Below are positions 1 to 7,727 of a stretch of 21,626 nucleotides of DNA, piece after piece; within the stretch, counting starts at the first letter, position 1; each line of letters opens with the position of its first letter. The stretch is taken from NCBI GenBank assembly GCA_002381695.1, contig DFXM01000044.1, positions 32,845 through 54,470 of the forward strand, given 5' to 3'. This DNA is from Clostridium sp. UBA4108. GTDB taxonomy: Bacteria; Bacillota; Clostridia; Clostridiales; Clostridiaceae. The notes below the pieces were generated by a model that was given only the letters and a program-made list of their open reading frames with translations, ran no database searches and was not told the origin of the DNA. The translations under genes and the position numbers were made by a program.

Positions 1-61
1 TTTCGAAACGGTTTGTGAGTAATAATATATAGTTCGTTATCAACATTATATTAAAGCAAAG
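1..61 (+). repeat. partial copy of dispersed hairpin repeat (copy 1, 3' part)
   Basis: The first 61 bases match the reverse complement of 16844-16904 at 54 of 61 positions, without gaps. The block 31-40 and the first ten bases are identical. Copy 1 is cut by the window edge, so only the 3' part of the unit (as read on plus) is visible. It runs into the 3' end of the amidohydrolase gene, whose stop codon (46-48, minus strand) lies inside it. Confidence 0.85.
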
Positions 62-1683
62 TCTTTTTTATAAACAACCTTACCACCTACCATGGTTAAT
101 ACAGGCAATATATTTCGTATTTCCATAGGATCAATGGTAAATATGTCCTTATCTAGAATAATCATATCAGCATAATAGCCTTCTTTTATTCTTCCCTTCT
201 TATTTTCCATAAATTCCACATATGCACTTCCCATGGTATAGGAATCTATGGCAGTATATACATCAACACATTCCTCAGGATAAAAGCCCCCTTCTGGAAA
301 TCCCTTTGAATCCTTACGTGTAACCGCACTATAGATATTAGGAAATGGATTTAATGATTCTACAGGACAGTCTGTTCCATAGGAAACATGACCACCTAAT
401 TCTTGTAAGGTCTTAAAGGCGTAGGATGTAGATGAAATTTCTTTTCCACATCTATCTTCAACCACATGCATATCATAATCTAGAAAAATTGGCTGATACA
501 TAGCTGGAATTTCTAATCGTGCAATTCTTTCTAACATGGCCTTGTCTGTAATCTGGCAGTGTACTAAGGCATGTCTCAAAGCATTTTTACCATTAATAAA
601 TGCCTTTTCATAACAATTAATGGTCTGTTCAATGGCCGCATCTCCAATAACATGAGTTACCACCTGCATTCCCGCCTTAAGTGCTAGCTCACAGTATTTT
701 TTCATTTCATCATTACTAATCCATTCAATACCGTAATTGCCCTCTTCATCAAAATATTCATGCCTCATCATAGCAGTTCTTCCACCTAAGCTACCATCCT
801 TAAAGAGTTTCAAAGGACCCAGTGTGAGCCATGAATCCTCAGGATATTTGCCACTAGCAAATTCACCCTCTTCTATATAATGCTTAAAATCCTCTAAGCT
901 GTTAAAGCATACCTGATGCCTATAGCGAAGCAAGCCTCTTCCATCATCAAAGACTTTATGGAACATTTTAAAATAAGTAGGTACATCAAGTACAGTAGTT
1001 CCTATATCATTACTCTGTACACTTGTAATTCCATGAGCCACTGCATATTCCATACTTTTTACAAGCATTTCTTCTCTTTCCTTTACACTAAATTCAGGAA
1101 TTACTTTCTTTACATAATTACAGGCATTTTCAGTGAAAACTCCATTAGGATATCCATCTTTGCCTATTTCAAAGGTTCCCCCTTCCCACTGAGGAGAGTT
1201 ACCATCAATTCCAAGGATTTCAATTGTTTTAGTATTAGTAGAAAGAATATGTCCACACACACGTTCCAAAATGATAGGTATATCTGTAGATATCTTATCT
1301 AAATCAAATCTATTAGGATTTCGTTTTTCATCTATAAATAAATCTTGATTCCATCCAATTGTATGAATACCATCTTTAACTTTTTTAGGATATTCCACTA
1401 TGAATTTTTTACAACGGATTATCAAATCATCAATTGATGTACAATTATCTATTGATACCTGTGTTATGGAATCTCCAAACATAAGCAAATGCATGTGAGA
1501 ATCATTAAGTCCTGGAATTACAGTTTTTCCATTACAATTAATTTTCTCACAGTCCTGTCCTGCAATAGATAATATATCTTCATTGCTACCAACTTTTGCA
1601 ATTACTCCATCCTCTACAAGCACAGCCTCCGCAAAATGCTCTCTTTCCAAATAAACTTTTCCATTATATAATATGGTTTTCAT
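46..1683 (-). CDS. YtcJ-like metal-dependent amidohydrolase
   Basis: About 545 aa, of the amidohydrolase family 3 (YtcJ-like) type, a cytoplasmic metal-dependent hydrolase of amide or related bonds; the substrate is not predictable. Visible metal-site motifs are H63-x-H65 (NDSHMHLLMFG) near the N-terminus, THVIGDAA, HALVHC, and a late SYGTDCPVES with the catalytic-type Asp. The N-terminal beta-sandwich strand and the C-terminal DMIILDKDIF segment are also typical. An upstream ATG would add 11 residues, but GGAGG sits at the right distance from the ATG at 1683 (GGAGGTTAAAATG), so I chose that start. It lies 41 bases after the amino-acid permease on the same strand and is probably co-transcribed, suggesting uptake followed by hydrolysis of an amino-acid derivative (inference). 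The last codons and the stop fall in the repeat at the window start. Confidence 0.9.
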   Translation of the reverse strand: MKTILYNGKVYLEREHFAEAVLVEDGVIAKVGSNEDILSIAGQDCEKINCNGKTVIPGLNDSHMHLLMFGDSITQVSIDNCTSIDDLIIRCKKFIVEYPKKVKDGIHTIGWNQDLFIDEKRNPNRFDLDKISTDIPIILERVCGHILSTNTKTIEILGIDGNSPQWEGGTFEIGKDGYPNGVFTENACNYVKKVIPEFSVKEREEMLVKSMEYAVAHGITSVQSNDIGTTVLDVPTYFKMFHKVFDDGRGLLRYRHQVCFNSLEDFKHYIEEGEFASGKYPEDSWLTLGPLKLFKDGSLGGRTAMMRHEYFDEEGNYGIEWISNDEMKKYCELALKAGMQVVTHVIGDAAIEQTINCYEKAFINGKNALRHALVHCQITDKAMLERIARLEIPAMYQPIFLDYDMHVVEDRCGKEISSTSYAFKTLQELGGHVSYGTDCPVESLNPFPNIYSAVTRKDSKGFPEGGFYPEECVDVYTAIDSYTMGSAYVEFMENKKGRIKEGYYADMIILDKDIFTIDPMEIRNILPVLTMVGGKVVYKKDFALI

Positions 1684-1724
1684 TTTAACCTCCATTCCGT
1701 CACTACAAATGACCACAAAAATAG

Positions 1725-3113
1725 TTATGCATTCTCTTGTTTAAGCTTCTTATCAAAATACATATAGAAAAATATGCCTATAATAGGAACTACAAATCCT
1801 ATAATTGCACTAGCTGGATCATCAAAGAAGGTATTGATTACTAGTCCTAAGAAAACTAATGCAGTTATAATTACAGAAACTGGGTAAAGCCATACCTTAT
1901 ATGGTCTTTCGATTTCTGGAAATTTCTTACGACAAATTGGTACTGCTAGTACTGTAAGAAGATTAAATATCATACCTGTAAATACTACAAGGGTAGTCAA
2001 TTGATCTAAATTACGCATCATTACTAGTATTATAGAGATGATTCCCTGTACTATTATGGCTGTTGTAGGAACCTTATACTTTGAATGTAGTTTTCTATAG
2101 CTTTTAAAGAAATGTCCTTCCTCTGCCATTGCGTAATACATACGAGGCTGAGCCATAATAAGTCCATTTAATGAGCCGAACATAGCAAGAACCATTCCTA
2201 TGGTTACAATAATAGCACCTGCACTTCCAAGTAATTTTTGTGCAACAGCTGTTCCTAAGTAAAAGTTTCCATCCGTAATCATTGTTTGAATTTCTTCATG
2301 GGTAAGTACTTTAAAAATTGAAAAGTTAAATAATGTATAAAGTATAGTAATACCGCCGATACCTACTATCAAAGCCAAAGGTAAATTTTTTCTAGGATTC
2401 TTTACCTCTTCTGCAACAGTATTCAAGTTTGTCCATCCTTCATAGGCCCACAAGGAAGCAACTACTGCAAAAGCAATCATAGTAAAGATGTTTCCACCTC
2501 CTGTGGAAGCCGCTTCTGTAGCTGATACAAGTGATAAATCTGGAGTTATCTTTCCAAAGAATAATGCCGCAAACATGATGATTCCAATTGGGATTAGCTT
2601 TGCAACCATTGAAACATTCTGCAGAATAGATGCTAACTTAACACCAAAACAATTGTACATAGTTAAACCGATGATTAGAACTATGGCAAAAACCTTTATT
2701 CCCATATCACTCATATCGATGAAGAACCTTAAAGCTGTAGGTAATGCTATTGCAATTGCTGCAACAGAACCTGGTCCACCAATGAGCCAATCTGTAAAGC
2801 CTGCAAGGAAACCTACAGAAGGATGATAAGCTTCATTTAAGTAAAGTGCTCTTCCACCAGCTCTCGGCATTGCAGCACCAAGTTCCGCATAGCAAAGACC
2901 TCCCATTAAAGATATCAAACCTCCAATAATCCAACAGATAAGTGAAAGTCCTAAATTCATACCAGTTCTTTCAATTACATATGAACCTAGATAGAAAATA
3001 CCTGAGCCAACCATAATACCCCCAATTATGCTGACTCCACCAAATACTCCAATTTCTCTTTTAAACTCCGTCTTTTCTGACGTAAGTTGCTCTAGCCTGT
3101 TCTGACCACTCAT
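1725..3113 (-). CDS. APC-family amino-acid permease (LAT-like)
   Basis: 462 aa with about 12 hydrophobic segments and no signal peptide, so an integral membrane transporter. The first membrane segment carries the APC unwound-helix signature (GIMVGSGIF), and the conserved mid-protein stretch AYEGWTNLNTVAEEVKNPRKN is typical of the L-type amino-acid transporter branch (SteT/YkbA-like). Family knowledge suggests proton-coupled uptake or exchange of neutral amino acids; the exact substrate cannot be read. The ATG at 3113 is preceded by a strong GGGGGAGG ribosome site. It is the first gene of a probable two-gene operon with the downstream amidohydrolase. Confidence 0.9.
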   Translation of the reverse strand: MSGQNRLEQLTSEKTEFKREIGVFGGVSIIGGIMVGSGIFYLGSYVIERTGMNLGLSLICWIIGGLISLMGGLCYAELGAAMPRAGGRALYLNEAYHPSVGFLAGFTDWLIGGPGSVAAIAIALPTALRFFIDMSDMGIKVFAIVLIIGLTMYNCFGVKLASILQNVSMVAKLIPIGIIMFAALFFGKITPDLSLVSATEAASTGGGNIFTMIAFAVVASLWAYEGWTNLNTVAEEVKNPRKNLPLALIVGIGGITILYTLFNFSIFKVLTHEEIQTMITDGNFYLGTAVAQKLLGSAGAIIVTIGMVLAMFGSLNGLIMAQPRMYYAMAEEGHFFKSYRKLHSKYKVPTTAIIVQGIISIILVMMRNLDQLTTLVVFTGMIFNLLTVLAVPICRKKFPEIERPYKVWLYPVSVIITALVFLGLVINTFFDDPASAIIGFVVPIIGIFFYMYFDKKLKQENA

Positions 3114-3158
3114 AAAAAGCCTCCCCCTTTAAATAATTAATAATTTTATCTATCTTCT

Positions 3159-3200
3159 TTTATATTACACAATATGGGTTGTCCAATTCGTGTAATTGGA
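3159..3200 (-). promoter_or_regulatory. promoter of the permease operon with overlapping palindrome
   Basis: On the minus strand TTGGAC (3181-3186), a 16-base spacer and TATAAA (3159-3164) form a plausible sigma-A promoter about 45 bases before the permease start. The -35 box overlaps a perfect 7-bp inverted repeat, TCCAATT (3182-3188) and AATTGGA (3194-3200), 5 bases apart. This is where a repressor could block RNA polymerase; the regulator is unknown. Confidence 0.5.
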
Positions 3201-3439
3201 GTTTATTTCAAATTATTGTTTTCTTTTTAAAGGTGTTGGTAAACATTTCTTAAACATTGAGATGATATAAAAATTTTCAATATTGAACTTAAATCAATAT
3301 AGTAGGAAGAAATTAAGGTTATGTAACATATCTGAAACCCATTTGGTTATATTCTATAGTTAAATATATGTACAGTTGTATATTATAATGCACTTTAAAC
3401 GAACCAAAATAGGAGATATAACTTAAAATATGTAATATA

Positions 3440-3503
3440 TTGTGATTTAGTAGTGAACTGGTATATAATTCAAATATATACTTGTTATGTCTTGTGTCAC
3501 AAG
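3440..3503 (+). promoter_or_regulatory. putative cdsA promoter and downstream palindrome
   Basis: Within the 435-base gap between the divergent permease and cdsA genes, TTGTGA (3440-3445), an 18-base spacer and TATAAT (3464-3469) form a plausible plus-strand promoter. The predicted 5' leader of about 70 bases contains a perfect palindrome CTTGTG-T-CACAAG at 3491-3503, a possible operator. The rest of the gap (about 3204-3430) is AT-rich with no ORF or clear structure that I can support. Confidence 0.4.
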
Positions 3504-3548
3504 ATAAGAATACAATGAATAAATTTAACTTTTTAGGGGGCTTTTACA

Positions 3549-4358
3549 ATGAAAAAACGGGTAGTAAGTTCTATAATTGGGTTGCCAATTTTAATGGCAA
3601 TCATTATGAGTAAAAACACTGCTATAATTAGTTGCGCAGTCTTCATACTTATGGTAATAGGTTTGATTGAATTCTATAAATCATTTGAAGGATTTGATAT
3701 GAAATTTGGAGCAATCGGAATAATATTTTCTATTATATATCTTGTATCAATTATCTCAGATTTAAATTCAAGATTAGGGCCTTATATATTTTTCTTCTTA
3801 TTATCTCTAATATTTTATTCCATTATTTTTTATAAAAAGGATAATATTAAAAATGCAACTATAACTTTTATAAGTTTTTTCTATGTTTCCTATATGCTTT
3901 CCTTTATATTACTAATTGTTAATTTGAGCTCTTATGGAAGTATTCTCGTAGGATTGGTATTTGTAATTGCTTGGAGCGCAGATACCTTTGCATGTTTAGT
4001 TGGGAGACGGTTTGGAAAGCACCAATTAGCACCTATAGTAAGTCCCAAAAAGTCTGTTGAGGGCTTTGTAGCAGGAATAGTTGGTTCAAGTATGTTTTCA
4101 TATTTATATGGATTAGTAGTACTAAACTTTACTAATGTAAATATTAATAACTTTATAATTATTTGTGTTGTAGCAGGAGCTATTGGTTCAATAGTATCTC
4201 AATTTGGCGATTTAACAGCCTCTCTAATAAAGCGCTTTAACAATGTAAAAGATTTTGGGAAACTTATTCCTGGACATGGTGGAGTTTTAGATAGATTTGA
4301 TAGCATTATTTTAACAGCGCCTTTTATTTATTATATATTGATACTGACAATACAATAA
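3549..4358 (+). CDS. cdsA: phosphatidate cytidylyltransferase
   Basis: 269 aa integral membrane enzyme that makes CDP-diacylglycerol from phosphatidic acid and CTP, the precursor for PG, PS and cardiolipin. The family signature is complete near the C-terminus: SPKKSVEG (about 165-172), QFGD with D220, then KRF-x4-KDFG and PGHGGVLDRFD (residues about 228-251). The rest is roughly eight hydrophobic helices. The length is normal. The start is set by AGGGGG eight bases before the ATG. It is followed 144 bases later by a CDP-alcohol phosphatidyltransferase, an enzyme that uses its product. Canonical clostridial cdsA usually sits near uppS/dxr and frr, so this isolated copy may be a paralogue (inference). 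Confidence 0.95.
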   Translation: MKKRVVSSIIGLPILMAIIMSKNTAIISCAVFILMVIGLIEFYKSFEGFDMKFGAIGIIFSIIYLVSIISDLNSRLGPYIFFFLLSLIFYSIIFYKKDNIKNATITFISFFYVSYMLSFILLIVNLSSYGSILVGLVFVIAWSADTFACLVGRRFGKHQLAPIVSPKKSVEGFVAGIVGSSMFSYLYGLVVLNFTNVNINNFIIICVVAGAIGSIVSQFGDLTASLIKRFNNVKDFGKLIPGHGGVLDRFDSIILTAPFIYYILILTIQ

Positions 4359-4391
4359 TAAGTTTTTTGAATGATATTCTTATTTAAGTAA

Positions 4392-4431
4392 TCTTCAAGT
4401 TTCTGCGAAAACTGAAGGATAGTTGTTTTTT
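4392..4431 (+). terminator. probable terminator after cdsA
   Basis: An imperfect hairpin (CTTCAAGTTT pairing with AAAACTGAAG, one bulge, loop around CTGCG) is followed a few bases later by a T-rich tract at 4425-4431. It lies about 30 bases after the cdsA stop. If active, the next gene needs its own promoter or readthrough. Confidence 0.5.
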
Positions 4432-4502
4432 ATATGTGGCTTCAGCCTCCAAATAAAATGCATCTATATTGATTATATTCTAATTATGAGTGAGGTAGTG
4501 AG

Positions 4503-5033
4503 ATGAAAGTTATTCCCAATTGCATATCCTTTTGTAGAATATTCCTTTCTCTAATTTTATTTTTTGTTAAACCATTGAGTATGCTCTTTTACATAATCTA
4601 TATCGCTTGCGGTTTAAGCGATATTATTGATGGCTTTATTGCTAGAAAGACAGAATCAACAAGCAGCCTTGGAGCAAAGCTTGACACCATTGCAGATATG
4701 ATAATGGTAGGTGTATTATTCATTGTACTTTATCCTATAGTTAATCTTACACCACATATTGTCCTCTGGATTATTCTTATTGGTATAGTTAGGTTTGTTT
4801 CAATAGTTGTAGCTCTGATAAAATACAAGACCTTTGCAATGCTTCACACTTACGGGAATAAATTTACCGGTATAACTCTATTCATATTTCCAATACTTCT
4901 TCTCCACATAAATGTTACTGCTCTAATGCACATGATTTGTATCGTGGCAAGCTTATCTTCAATTGAGGAATTAGCTATTCATCTGACGTCACGGGAACTT
5001 CAAGTAAATAAGCAAAGTATATTCGTAAAATGA
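4503..5033 (+). CDS. CDP-alcohol phosphatidyltransferase family protein
   Basis: 176 aa membrane protein with the complete CDP-alcohol phosphatidyltransferase motif D-x2-DG-x2-AR-x8-G-x3-D-x3-D: D40, D43, G44, A47, R48, G57, D61 and D65. It transfers a phosphatidyl group from CDP-diacylglycerol to an alcohol acceptor. It is at the short end for PgsA-type enzymes. The acceptor (glycerol-3-phosphate, serine or other) is not determined by the sequence. The DTIADMI stretch is more PgsA-like than the PssA-like DSLSDLISFG of the second paralogue at 20890. The start ATG follows GAGTGAGG. It lies downstream of cdsA on the same strand, so substrate supply and use are linked. Confidence 0.88.
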   Translation: MKVIPNCISFCRIFLSLILFFVKPLSMLFYIIYIACGLSDIIDGFIARKTESTSSLGAKLDTIADMIMVGVLFIVLYPIVNLTPHIVLWIILIGIVRFVSIVVALIKYKTFAMLHTYGNKFTGITLFIFPILLLHINVTALMHMICIVASLSSIEELAIHLTSRELQVNKQSIFVK

Positions 5034-5147
5034 ACATAATGTAGATAATATGCTTCTCCAAAACGCCTCTTCATAGGGCTTTTTCTATATAATAAATTTT
5101 AAGAAAATGATGTTCCAAATATACAATAAAGTATTTTTTTAAAATAG

Positions 5148-5291
5148 TTAGACTATTGGGCTGTGTTTACTGCGATGGGGAAATTCCCTGGTGTTCCAAT
5201 GGTGCCCTAATCCATTAAAAGCCCATAAAATACGGGAATATTCCCTATCACTCCATATCACTGCCTTTTGTGAGAGGTCTGAGAGAAACAT
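5148..5291 (-). CDS. small unknown ORF, possibly a truncated gene
   Basis: A 47-codon ORF starts at an ATG with a near-ideal ribosome site (GGAGG, 7 bases, ATG) 27 bases downstream of the flavodoxin/ferredoxin gene stop on the same strand. The peptide starts MFLSDLSQKAVIW and is rich in Trp, His and Arg; I do not recognise it. The stretch is GC-richer (27 of 60 bases at 5161-5220) than the plus-strand DNA beyond it, and the ORF ends right where the sequence turns AT-rich. That suggests the 5' fragment of a longer last gene cut at the cassette edge. Two GGGAA-type palindromes (5178-5188 and 5234-5245) fall inside it. Coding status is uncertain. Confidence 0.4.
   Translation of the reverse strand: MFLSDLSQKAVIWSDREYSRILWAFNGLGHHWNTREFPHRSKHSPIV
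5178..5245. repeat. two GGGAA/TTCCC palindromes
   Basis: Perfect palindromes GGGAA-A-TTCCC (5178-5188) and GGGAATATTCCC (5234-5245) lie 45 bases apart. A longer pair, TGGGCT (5158-5163) and AGCCCA (5219-5224), encloses the first. They may be protein sites or RNA secondary structure at the 3' end of the minus-strand redox operon; they may also be chance features of the small ORF. Confidence 0.35.
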
Positions 5292-5318
5292 TGTTTAACC
5301 TCCACATGGGAAGATTGT

Positions 5319-6119
5319 TTACATCAATAACTTCCCTTTTGAAATTTCATCAATGCTTATGCTTGGATTCGTATATCTTCCTTTCTTTTCAGTTTCTTTT
5401 CCATATTGGATTGCTTTTGATGGACAATAATGGATACATGCCAAACATTGGGTACAACGCGCCCCCCATTTTGGCCTCTCATGAACTTTAATATTATTGC
5501 AATTACAAACTTTTTCACAAGTACCACAACCGGTACAAGTATCATCTACATGAAACTTTGCTGTATCAATGGCTTTTTTTACAAACATAGGGTTCAAAAT
5601 TCCAGTTAAGAGCCATGGCAAAGGTCCTCTTTCTATCCTAAATTCCCCCTCTATTTTTCGTTCAACAGCATGAATAATATATTCCAAGGTTTCTTCCGCT
5701 TTAGCAAGTTTTTTCTGCTCCACTTCTTTTGAATCTACGTCGCCCATTATAATGTAGTTATTTGGCATTTTGACGGAAAATCCGCTACTCAAAACTATGC
5801 TTTTTTTCTTCAAACAGTCTTCTATCACTTTCATGGTATTTCCAATGTTGCCTCCACAAGTTACAACAGAAAACACATAGTTTCTCCTATAATTGTTCAG
5901 GTTAAGTTTCTCAATAAATTCAAGCACAATTTTAGGCGGACCCCATGCATAAACAGGATATACGAATCCAATGATTTCATTGTCCCTTAGACTGTATTCA
6001 ATGAATTTATCCCCGTTGTTTTCAGCGGCAGATATTGAAATCAAGTCTTCACCAATACGATGAGCAATATTTTTAGCAGCATAAAGCGAGTTCCCTGTTC
6101 CAGAAAAATAAAAAATCAT
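5319..6119 (-). CDS. EFR1-type flavodoxin / 2[4Fe-4S] ferredoxin fusion
   Basis: 266 aa cytoplasmic electron carrier. Residues 1 to about 150 form a flavodoxin-like domain beginning FYFSGTGNSLYAAK, the FMN phosphate-binding loop. Residues about 190-240 hold two [4Fe-4S] motifs: C195-x2-C198-x2-C201-x3-C205, and C222-x2-C225-x2-C228-x3-C232-P. The first cluster has N after its last Cys instead of the usual P, with an extra C207. This matches the EFR1 ferredoxin family common in clostridia. It is the third gene after apbE and the FMN-binding protein, so it could feed electrons from the cytoplasm to the membrane flavin (inference). The start is supported by AAGGGTGA upstream of the ATG. Confidence 0.88.
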   Translation of the reverse strand: MIFYFSGTGNSLYAAKNIAHRIGEDLISISAAENNGDKFIEYSLRDNEIIGFVYPVYAWGPPKIVLEFIEKLNLNNYRRNYVFSVVTCGGNIGNTMKVIEDCLKKKSIVLSSGFSVKMPNNYIIMGDVDSKEVEQKKLAKAEETLEYIIHAVERKIEGEFRIERGPLPWLLTGILNPMFVKKAIDTAKFHVDDTCTGCGTCEKVCNCNNIKVHERPKWGARCTQCLACIHYCPSKAIQYGKETEKKGRYTNPSISIDEISKGKLLM

Positions 6120-6167
6120 ATCATCACCCTTTCGATTACGCTTGGAAAAACACGCACAATCCTCATG

Positions 6168-6590
6168 CTATTTTCTCTGTGCCTTATCAAGCGCGTTTTC
6201 TACTGCTTTGAGACACGCTTTAGAGGTAAGAGTCGCACCGCTTATGGTATCTACCTGCAAGGACTGTGATTGGACTACCCTGCCAAACAATTCATCCGTA
6301 AATTCAGACGTACGCTTCTCCGTATGCTCTAATAGCTTGATGTCTATAACTTGGTTTGAAGATACGTTTATCTGAACTTTATTAGCCCTCCATTTGTACA
6401 TACCGCCTTCGTATTCCCCAATATAAGTGCCATCATTTAACTGTTTGAAATCCACAGTGCTAATAGGAAGATTTTTGGCTTCACGCCGTTCCCCCTCAGT
6501 AAAGAATAATGCACCTCCTAACCCCACCACAACAAGAGTTACAAGTACTATAATTGTTATTAGCATTTTACTTCTCCTCTTTCTTTTCAT
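6168..6590 (-). CDS. membrane-anchored FMN-binding domain protein
   Basis: 140 aa. A basic N-terminus (MKRKRRSK) and one hydrophobic helix (about 9-30) should anchor it with the rest outside the cell. Residues about 53-138 are an FMN_bind domain ending in the flavinylation motif TISGATLTSKA (SGAT at 117-120), where T120 is the expected site for covalent FMN attachment by ApbE. The gene overlaps the 3' end of apbE by 23 bases. A second ATG at 6566, with AGGAG 7 bases upstream, would remove the basic residues; I prefer the longer form because AGGAG also precedes it and the charges fit a membrane anchor. Family role: extracytoplasmic flavin electron carrier. Confidence 0.85.
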   Translation of the reverse strand: MKRKRRSKMLITIIVLVTLVVVGLGGALFFTEGERREAKNLPISTVDFKQLNDGTYIGEYEGGMYKWRANKVQINVSSNQVIDIKLLEHTEKRTSEFTDELFGRVVQSQSLQVDTISGATLTSKACLKAVENALDKAQRK

Positions 6591-7569
6591 TCTGATTTTC
6601 TCCTTTCAAATCCAAGATTTTTGCTTTTATATACTCATTGGCCTGAAAGCAATCTTTCAGACCTTGGGTAACGTAAACTATCAAGTCGTCATCCACAAGA
6701 ATAGCTTCGGCTTCAGGAAAATTTTTTAGAATCCCAACTCCTTTTTTCATCCCAGCTACAAACAATATGGTAGACAATGCATCGGCAACTGTGGCGCTAT
6801 CTGCAACAATGGTTACACTTACCAATCCTGATTCAGATGGATATCCTGTGGTTGGATCTAAAATATGATGGTGTCTTTTACCTTTGCTATCGACAAAGTA
6901 TCGCTGATAGTCCCCTGATGTAACCACTGCTTTATCAGCCACCGATACAGCACCAATTAATCGGTTTTCCTGCCGTGGATGTCGGATGCCTACACACCAC
7001 GGGGAGCCGTCAGGCTTTGTCCCCAAAGCAGCCACATTCCCGCCAATATTCGTAAAAGCTGATGTAACGCCGTATTTTCTGAATACCTCTAAAAACTTAT
7101 CGCTGGCAAATCCTTTTCCTATACTCCCCAAATCAATGGATTGTTTCAATTTTTGAAGTCCTGCGGTCTTTTCGCAGGAACTCAATATTAAATCAGCATA
7201 GTTCACTAAAGGAAGAACCTGTCTTATCCTTACTTCATCCGGGATTTCGGATGCATGCTTATAATCCCATAGGCTTACCAATGGGCCAATGGTGACGTCG
7301 AATAACCCTTGACAGCAACTTGAGAATTGGGCAGCAAGCGATAGCAGTTCATATGTGTCAGCGCTAAGTTTTTCGCACTTAATGCCGGCGGATTCATTAA
7401 TCCTGCTTATCTCACTTTCAGGTGCAAATCGGCTCAATATTTTTTCCAACCGTACGGCTTCACCGTTGACAGCCCTTAGTGCTTTTTTAGCATGTTTGCC
7501 GAAGGCTCTATGTGTTATTTCAGTTCCCATTCCAAAGTTCATGGACTGAGCAACCACGTCTTTGCTCAT
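6568..7569 (-). CDS. apbE: FAD:protein FMN transferase
   Basis: 333 aa. ApbE transfers FMN from FAD to a Thr in FMN_bind-type proteins in a Mg-dependent reaction. Recognisable motifs are DLGSIGKGFASD (146-157), the NIGGN segment (174-178), TSGDYQR (217-223), HHILDPTTGYP (234-244) and VADALST with D263. Unlike many family members it has no N-terminal signal peptide or lipobox, so it looks cytoplasmic. Its likely substrate is the adjacent overlapping FMN-binding protein. The start ATG is preceded by AGGAGGG. The DNA is GC-rich for this window (36 of 60 bases at 6961-7020), suggesting transfer. A TetR-type palindrome (7652-7679) lies upstream. Confidence 0.93.
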   Translation of the reverse strand: MSKDVVAQSMNFGMGTEITHRAFGKHAKKALRAVNGEAVRLEKILSRFAPESEISRINESAGIKCEKLSADTYELLSLAAQFSSCCQGLFDVTIGPLVSLWDYKHASEIPDEVRIRQVLPLVNYADLILSSCEKTAGLQKLKQSIDLGSIGKGFASDKFLEVFRKYGVTSAFTNIGGNVAALGTKPDGSPWCVGIRHPRQENRLIGAVSVADKAVVTSGDYQRYFVDSKGKRHHHILDPTTGYPSESGLVSVTIVADSATVADALSTILFVAGMKKGVGILKNFPEAEAILVDDDLIVYVTQGLKDCFQANEYIKAKILDLKGENQNEKKEEK

Positions 7570-7587
7570 TTCTAATCCCTCCTTTCA

Positions 7588-7604
7588 CTCACCTATCCGG
7601 TGAG
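7588..7604 (-). promoter_or_regulatory. small hairpin just before the apbE ribosome site
   Basis: CTCACC (7588-7593) and GGTGAG (7599-7604) form a perfect 6-bp stem with a 5-base loop immediately upstream of the apbE ribosome site. It may affect mRNA stability or initiation. A TTGACA at 7613-7618 (minus) has no good -10 partner, so I do not call the apbE promoter from it. Confidence 0.3.
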
Positions 7605-7651
7605 CCTATGCTTGTCAAGATTAATGTGAATTATTATCTATATGCAAGCAC

Positions 7652-7679
7652 ATGAATGAATATTTTATAATTCATTCAT
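7652..7679. promoter_or_regulatory. TetR operator in front of apbE
   Basis: ATGAATGAAT (7652-7661), eight bases, and ATTCATTCAT (7670-7679) form a perfect 10-8-10 palindrome. Both arms and the spacing are the same as in the palindrome upstream of tetR at 8342-8369; only the spacer differs. It sits between the tetR terminator and the apbE start. The apbE promoter itself is not clear. Confidence 0.8.
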
Positions 7680-7687
7680 TATTTAAG

Positions 7688-7727
7688 AAAAAAAAGACTG
7701 CCTCTGTGAATTCTATTCCGGGCAGTC
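7688..7727 (-). terminator. rho-independent terminator of tetR
   Basis: Read on minus, GACTGCC (7721-7727) and GGCAGTC (7696-7702) form a perfect 7-bp stem, followed by eight T residues (7688-7695). The 5' arm overlaps the last codons of tetR. It insulates tetR from the apbE operon. Confidence 0.85.

Noticed and set aside
916..1302. Plus-strand 128-codon ORF
   Set aside because: It lies wholly inside the amidohydrolase gene on the other strand, has no ribosome site, and its protein looks like a shadow.
2488..2826. Plus-strand 112-codon ORF
   Set aside because: Antisense to the permease with no independent start signal or recognisable domain.
5158..5224. Possible riboswitch formed by the TGGGCT/AGCCCA pair and internal palindrome
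   Set aside because: It lies at the 3' end of a minus-strand operon and downstream of a plus-strand gene, not in a leader, and matches no riboswitch consensus I know.
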